The notes under the pieces were generated by a model. That model did no database searches and was not told the DNA's origin. It saw only the letters and a program-made list of their open reading frames with translations. DNA of 17,626 nt from an uncultured Candidatus Udaeobacter sp. GTDB taxonomy: Bacteria > Verrucomicrobiota > Verrucomicrobiia > Chthoniobacterales > UBA10450. The number at the start of each line of letters is the position of its first letter. Position 1 is the stretch's first letter. Below are positions 14,246 through 17,626 of this stretch, piece by piece. The translations under genes were made by a program, and so were the position numbers. The stretch is from NCBI GenBank assembly GCA_955652715.1, contig CATPBS010000045.1:1-17626 (forward strand). The letters are read 5' to 3'.

Positions 14246-15592
14246 TTACCCACCAGCTTCAGCATTCTTTCCGCTAAATGAGACAAAGCCAGAACGCTTT
14301 TGTGCTTGCGGAAGCGAGGAGTCTCGGTGCGATGAACAGAGTTTCTCACCATCGGACCGGGACAAGTCAAATCGCTGAGAATAGGGTGCGAACGCGCTGA
14401 GCACTTCCTCTGCGGAAGAACCAAATTGCGACAGATGATATCGATGGTTCCCAGGTTGCCTCTGGGCGTGACTTGTGACCAGGACACGCATGCGCTGCTC
14501 TGCTTCTCTCGACAACGACCAGCCAAAATGGTCGTAGACTCGCGTGACCGCGGCGATGGGGTCGCGCGAAATTTCGTCATATTCTACGTCGCAAATGCGG
14601 TTGTTCGCCAGTCGATCGCGTTCGTGCCAAAATTTCTCGATGCTTTCGGACCAGTAATCGATTGCCTCGCGGCAGATCGTGAATGGATCCACGGCATCGC
14701 TAAAGGCGCTGCGAAGGATCGTTACGAGACTCGACACCGAAGCCATCGCATCGACTGGCGTCCGATGCGCCTGCACAAACAGCGCATCCGGATAGACGGA
14801 CAGCAGTGCTGGCATGGCGGACATATGAGTAGGCGCTTTCAAAACCCAACGGCGGGCTGCCCGCCGAAACTGCAGATGTTGAAGAAACCGGCGATGATAT
14901 TCGTATGCGGGCCGCAAATCCTGCCGAAAAAACCAGGCGCGATATGATGGCACATAATACATTGTATCGAACTGATCACTCATGAATGTGGGAGTCATAA
15001 GGCCGATGCACTCCTGCGGGAGTTCTGCACCGACGGCATGCACGTAGCGGAATGTAGGTGCGAGCCAATTGAAGAAGTTACAACTCTGGGTCGCCCGCTG
15101 GATTCGGCGCTTCTCATTGGCGCGAGTAGGTGGAGATGGCGTCATCACTTCCCACATGAGAGGGGAGCGATGTTCGGGGTCCGCAGTGAGCAGATTATGC
15201 AACAAGGTGGTACCACTGCGAGGCAAACCCACGATAAACAGCGGTTCGCGGATTTCCTGGCGTGCGATGTTGGGATAGACCTGCCGGTCCTGTTCCATCC
15301 GCAAACGTGAGCACAACGTCTGCAAAATATTTGTCCTAAGGGCAATCTTTCCGACCAGGTTGAGGCGTGCCTCTTTATTGCAGGAGTCAAGCAAGTGCGA
15401 AAGCGCCTCGAAAAACTCGCCTTCGCCGAAATCATCGAGGCCGCAGCGTCGCTTTGCAGTCTTGATCAAATCAATGGCAAGCACCGGGGCGGATGGACTT
15501 CTCGCTTTTTTTAGTAATGCGCCACATCCATTCAGGAGCCGAACAGGCAGCAGGGGACGGATCTGCTGGAGAGTAGTGGCGTGGGTGTTCAT
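14246..15592 (-). CDS. PAPS-dependent sulfotransferase family protein
   Basis: Sulfotransferases move a sulfuryl group from PAPS to a hydroxyl or amine. The 448 residues contain the 5'-phosphosulfate-binding loop FIVGLPRSGTTLLHNLL (residues 119-135) and a DLIKTAKRRCGLDDFGEGEF N-terminal block typical of the Sulfotransfer_3 type. The later segment VLKAPTHM...LFVQAHRTPVDAMASVSSL carries the 3'-phosphate-binding Arg and Ser. The tail after about residue 400 is Ser/Arg-rich and probably disordered. The start is ATG at 15592. It is the first gene of the minus-strand group, upstream of the ApeI-like gene and divergent from msrA. Whether it sulfates the product of that group is inference. Confidence 0.87.
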   Translation of the reverse strand: MNTHATTLQQIRPLLPVRLLNGCGALLKKARSPSAPVLAIDLIKTAKRRCGLDDFGEGEFFEALSHLLDSCNKEARLNLVGKIALRTNILQTLCSRLRMEQDRQVYPNIARQEIREPLFIVGLPRSGTTLLHNLLTADPEHRSPLMWEVMTPSPPTRANEKRRIQRATQSCNFFNWLAPTFRYVHAVGAELPQECIGLMTPTFMSDQFDTMYYVPSYRAWFFRQDLRPAYEYHRRFLQHLQFRRAARRWVLKAPTHMSAMPALLSVYPDALFVQAHRTPVDAMASVSSLVTILRSAFSDAVDPFTICREAIDYWSESIEKFWHERDRLANNRICDVEYDEISRDPIAAVTRVYDHFGWSLSREAEQRMRVLVTSHAQRQPGNHRYHLSQFGSSAEEVLSAFAPYSQRFDLSRSDGEKLCSSHRDSSLPQAQKRSGFVSFSGKNAEAGG

Positions 15593-15622
15593 TCGGTTAA
15601 GGCACGCATTTGGACTTAGCTG

Positions 15623-15640
15623 CTATGGAAACTATGGAAA
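15623..15640. repeat. Tandem 9-base repeat in the sulfotransferase/msrA divergent spacer
   Basis: CTATGGAAA occurs twice in tandem, at 15623-15631 and 15632-15640. It lies 31-48 bases upstream of the sulfotransferase start and about 85 bases upstream of msrA. It could be a regulator site. A TTGACT box on the minus strand lies further upstream (about 15670) without a clear -10 partner. Confidence 0.35.
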
Positions 15641-15723
15641 CGAGACCGAGGACTGCAAGTCAAGCAACGAATGGCAACAAGCGCGTGGTTGCGCGTCGCG
15701 AGTAATCGCATCATGATCACTGT

Positions 15724-16200
15724 ATGCAAACTGAGAAAGCCACATTCGGCGCAGGCTGTTTCTGGGGAGTGGAAGAAACTTTCCGCAATTTGAAGGGCGT
15801 TTTGTCCACTGCGGTTGGGTACGCAGGTGGGACAAAGGAGAATCCAACGTATGAAGATGTTTGCACCGACAAGACCGGACACGCTGAGGTGGTGGAAGTG
15901 GAATTCGATCCGTCCCAGATCAGCTACGACGAAGTTCTGAATGTTTTTTGGTCGAACCATAACCCTACGACTCTGAACCGGCAGGGGCCGGATGTTGGCA
16001 CGCAATATCGCTCGGCCATTTTTTATCATTCGCCCGAGCAAGAGGCAGTGGCCAAAGCTTCAAAAGACAAAATCGAGAAGAGCGGTCGCTTCAATCGCCC
16101 CGTCCTAACGCAAATCGAACCCGCACCGAAGTTCTGGCGTGCGGAAGAATATCATCAGCGTTATTTGCAAAAGCGCGGCCAGTCACATTGCGCGATCTGA
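15724..16200 (+). CDS. msrA: Peptide-methionine (S)-S-oxide reductase MsrA
   Basis: MsrA repairs oxidised methionine in proteins, using thioredoxin for recycling. The 158-residue cytoplasmic form has the catalytic [10 protein letters not shown] motif with Cys12, the substrate-pocket stretches TAVGYAGG and [21 protein letters not shown], and [23 protein letters not shown]. It ends in GQSHCAI, giving a C-terminal resolving cysteine at position 156. The start is ATG at 15724, preceded by no strong ribosome-binding site. It is divergent from the sulfotransferase gene and followed by a large inverted-repeat element. No msrB is adjacent. Confidence 0.97.
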   Translation: MQTEKATFGAGCFWGVEETFRNLKGVLSTAVGYAGGTKENPTYEDVCTDKTGHAEVVEVEFDPSQISYDEVLNVFWSNHNPTTLNRQGPDVGTQYRSAIFYHSPEQEAVAKASKDKIEKSGRFNRPVLTQIEPAPKFWRAEEYHQRYLQKRGQSHCAI

Positions 16201-16233
16201 TGCTCGCCATTTCGCGCAGTTTGCATGACTCCG

Positions 16234-16327
16234 CCTCTCTCCTTGTCAAGGGGAGAGGATTGAGGTGACGGGTGCGCAGCTAGCAATGCCGAACCCTCAC
16301 CTACCCTCTCCCTTCGAAAGGGAGAGG
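16234..16327. repeat. Large imperfect inverted repeat of two GAGAGG hairpins
   Basis: The left hairpin has CCTCTCTCCTT (16234-16244), loop GTC, AAGGGGAGAGG (16248-16258), 11 bp with one wobble pair. The right hairpin has CCTCTCCCTT (16305-16314), loop CGA, AAGGGAGAGG (16318-16327), 10 bp perfect. Inside, AGGTGACGGGT (16263-16273) pairs with ACCCTCACCT (16293-16302) with one bulge. It fills most of the 187 bases between msrA and the 6-phosphogluconolactonase gene. Elements of this kind occur in many unrelated bacterial genomes. Confidence 0.7.
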
Positions 16328-16387
16328 CGAACGAATCAGCTGACTGCGTCTGGACCACATGAGGGATAATCGGAGAATAATTTGCTT

Positions 16388-17086
16388 ATGGAATCTGAGC
16401 CTCGAGTAATTCGAACGAAGAATTTCACGGCTGACGCCGCTGACTTCATTCTTCAACAGGCGCACAAAGCCATTGGCGAACGCAATGAATTCCGGATCGC
16501 ACTCTCGGGCGGGAACACTCCTCGGCCAGTTTACGCGCGGCTGGCGGCGGCTGGCCGTGATCTGCCGTGGGAATTAAGTCGTATCACGTTCGGAGACGAG
16601 CGTTGCGTGCCACCGGACAATTCACAGAGCAACTTCAGAATGGCTTGGGAAACTCTCCTCGCGCCTGCTGCGGTTCCTGAAAAATCGATTCTGCGCATGC
16701 GCGGCGAAATTGATCCGCAAATCGCGGCGCAGGAATACGAAGATCATCTCGATCGCATCGCGACCGAGCGCGGCGAACCAATTTATCAGCACGATCTGAT
16801 TCTTCTCGGTCTCGGCGATGACGGTCATACGGCGTCGCTTTTTCCTGGTACCACCGCATTGGAAGAGACGACACGGCGGGTGGTCGCAAATTTTGTTCCC
16901 AAGTTGAACGCCTGGCGATTGACATTCACATTTCCGCTCATCAATTGCGCGCGGCACATATTGTTCCTGGTCGGCGCGACGAAAAGCCCCGGGCTGATCG
17001 AGCGCGTGCTGGAAGGCGACTGGCGGTTGCCCGCCGCGCGAGTAGATCCTTCACCAGGCGAAGTGACATGGATGATTGGGGAGTAG
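16388..17086 (+). CDS. pgl: 6-phosphogluconolactonase
   Basis: This cytoplasmic enzyme hydrolyses 6-phosphogluconolactone to 6-phosphogluconate in the oxidative pentose phosphate pathway. The 232 residues show the NagB/SOL fold signatures: [15 protein letters not shown] near residue 38, the [17 protein letters not shown] block near 65 and [17 protein letters not shown] near 140. The ATG at 16388 is taken as the start. An in-frame TTG at 16382 has better spacing to GGAGA (16372-16376) and would add two residues, so it remains possible. The following epimerase gene starts 22 bases after the stop and may be co-transcribed. No zwf or gnd is in the window. Confidence 0.95.
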   Translation: MESEPRVIRTKNFTADAADFILQQAHKAIGERNEFRIALSGGNTPRPVYARLAAAGRDLPWELSRITFGDERCVPPDNSQSNFRMAWETLLAPAAVPEKSILRMRGEIDPQIAAQEYEDHLDRIATERGEPIYQHDLILLGLGDDGHTASLFPGTTALEETTRRVVANFVPKLNAWRLTFTFPLINCARHILFLVGATKSPGLIERVLEGDWRLPAARVDPSPGEVTWMIGE

Positions 17087-17108
17087 TCGCCTCCGCTGCT
17101 GCGATTTG

Positions 17109-17626
17109 ATGCGCACAATCATTGTTACAGGCTCGGCCGGACTAATCGGCTCGGAAACGGTCAAGCGTTTCGCCTCCGAAGGCGCGCGCGTTATCGGGAT
17201 CGACAACGACATGCGGTCTGAATTTTTCGGCGCCGAAGCTTCCACCAAAAAAACGCGCGACGATTTGATCGCGAATGCTCGCGGTTACGAGCATCACGAC
17301 CTGGACATTCGCGACGCCGCCGCAGTCACGGAGCTATTCAAACGGCATCGCGGTGCAATCGACGCGATTGTGCATACCGCGTCGCAACCATCACACGACT
17401 GGGCAGCTCGCGATCCGCAAACCGATTTTACGGTCAACGCGAACGGCACGCTGAACCTCCTGGAAGCCGCGAGAAACTTTTCTCCGGAGGCGCCGTTTAT
17501 TTTTACTTCGACCAACAAAGTCTATGGCGATACGCCGAATCGTTTGCCGCTGCGCGAACTGGAGAAACGCTGGGAAATCGAGCCGGGCCACGAATACGAA
17601 CCCGGCATTTCCGAAACGATGAGCAT
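17109..17626 (+). CDS. CDP-paratose/tyvelose 2-epimerase-like NAD-dependent SDR, C-terminus cut by window edge
   Basis: The frame is open from ATG 17109 to the right edge, giving 172 codons. The N-terminal NAD-binding motif is [10 protein letters not shown] (residues 6-15), with IDND at the end of the second strand. The segments [16 protein letters not shown] (residues of about 81-96) and [11 protein letters not shown], followed by [17 protein letters not shown], resemble the RfbE/TyvE-type epimerases that act on CDP-deoxyhexoses for surface polysaccharide. The catalytic YxxxK lies beyond the edge, so activity cannot be checked. Other extended SDR sugar epimerases are the alternative. It starts 22 bases after the 6-phosphogluconolactonase gene. 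Confidence 0.83.
   Translation, partial: MRTIIVTGSAGLIGSETVKRFASEGARVIGIDNDMRSEFFGAEASTKKTRDDLIANARGYEHHDLDIRDAAAVTELFKRHRGAIDAIVHTASQPSHDWAARDPQTDFTVNANGTLNLLEAARNFSPEAPFIFTSTNKVYGDTPNRLPLRELEKRWEIEPGHEYEPGISETMS

Noticed and set aside
14203..14580. A 125-residue minus-strand frame overlapping the end of the sulfotransferase gene
   Set aside because: It is an out-of-frame shadow of the sulfotransferase gene with no recognisable domain or ribosome-binding site.

Overview
The window looks like a chromosomal segment of a free-living Gram-negative bacterium, most probably a soil verrucomicrobium of the Chthoniobacterales (Udaeobacter-like). This rests on recall of the gene types: a secreted Asn-Thr-Ala-repeat protein with an endosialidase-chaperone tail, a DUF6941-type small protein, and many short GTAG-ended hairpin repeats between housekeeping genes. 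No rRNA, tRNA, CRISPR array, transposase or integrase was seen, and no gene-free stretch exceeds 300 bases.

Left part (1-5903): on the minus strand, an A-type iron-sulfur carrier is followed by a membrane-anchored, Pro/Ala-rich protein that runs off the left edge. Divergent from them is mutL, with an intact endonuclease motif. Its interdomain linker is largely coded by two in-frame REP-like hairpin elements. Next come a 241-base spacer holding a decayed 3' end of an S74-type gene with repeats on both sides, a PII signal protein, undecaprenyl-diphosphatase (uppP), and a DUF6941-like gene 10 bases behind uppP.

Middle (5967-10894): a secreted low-complexity protein; purA and uppS overlapping by one base; a head-to-head REP pair; a convergent secreted S74 protein whose signal peptide lies in a different frame from its mature part; and fabG.

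Right-middle (11013-15592, minus strand): a lipid or polyene-type gene group. In transcription order it holds a sulfotransferase, an ApeI-like hotdog dehydratase, a SAM methyltransferase, a LABLAT/LpxL-like acyltransferase and, after a 269-base structured gap, an ApeP-like dehydratase. The ApeI-like gene overlaps the methyltransferase gene by 4 bases, and the methyltransferase overlaps the acyltransferase by 26. With fabG converging from the other side, this resembles the reduction, dehydration and tailoring half of an aryl-polyene pathway. No ketosynthase, acyl carrier protein or aryl-CoA ligase is present here.

Right end (15724-17626): msrA, a large imperfect inverted-repeat element, 6-phosphogluconolactonase, and the start of a CDP-paratose/tyvelose 2-epimerase-like SDR gene cut by the right edge.

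The most notable signals are the repeat families (GTAG hairpins, AGGA/TCCT-loop hairpins, and 8-base-period GTAAC/TTAAC arrays just upstream of uppP and the apeP-like gene), the repeat-derived MutL linker, the frameshifted S74 gene with its decayed relative beside mutL, and the ketosynthase-less polyene-like operon with a sulfotransferase.
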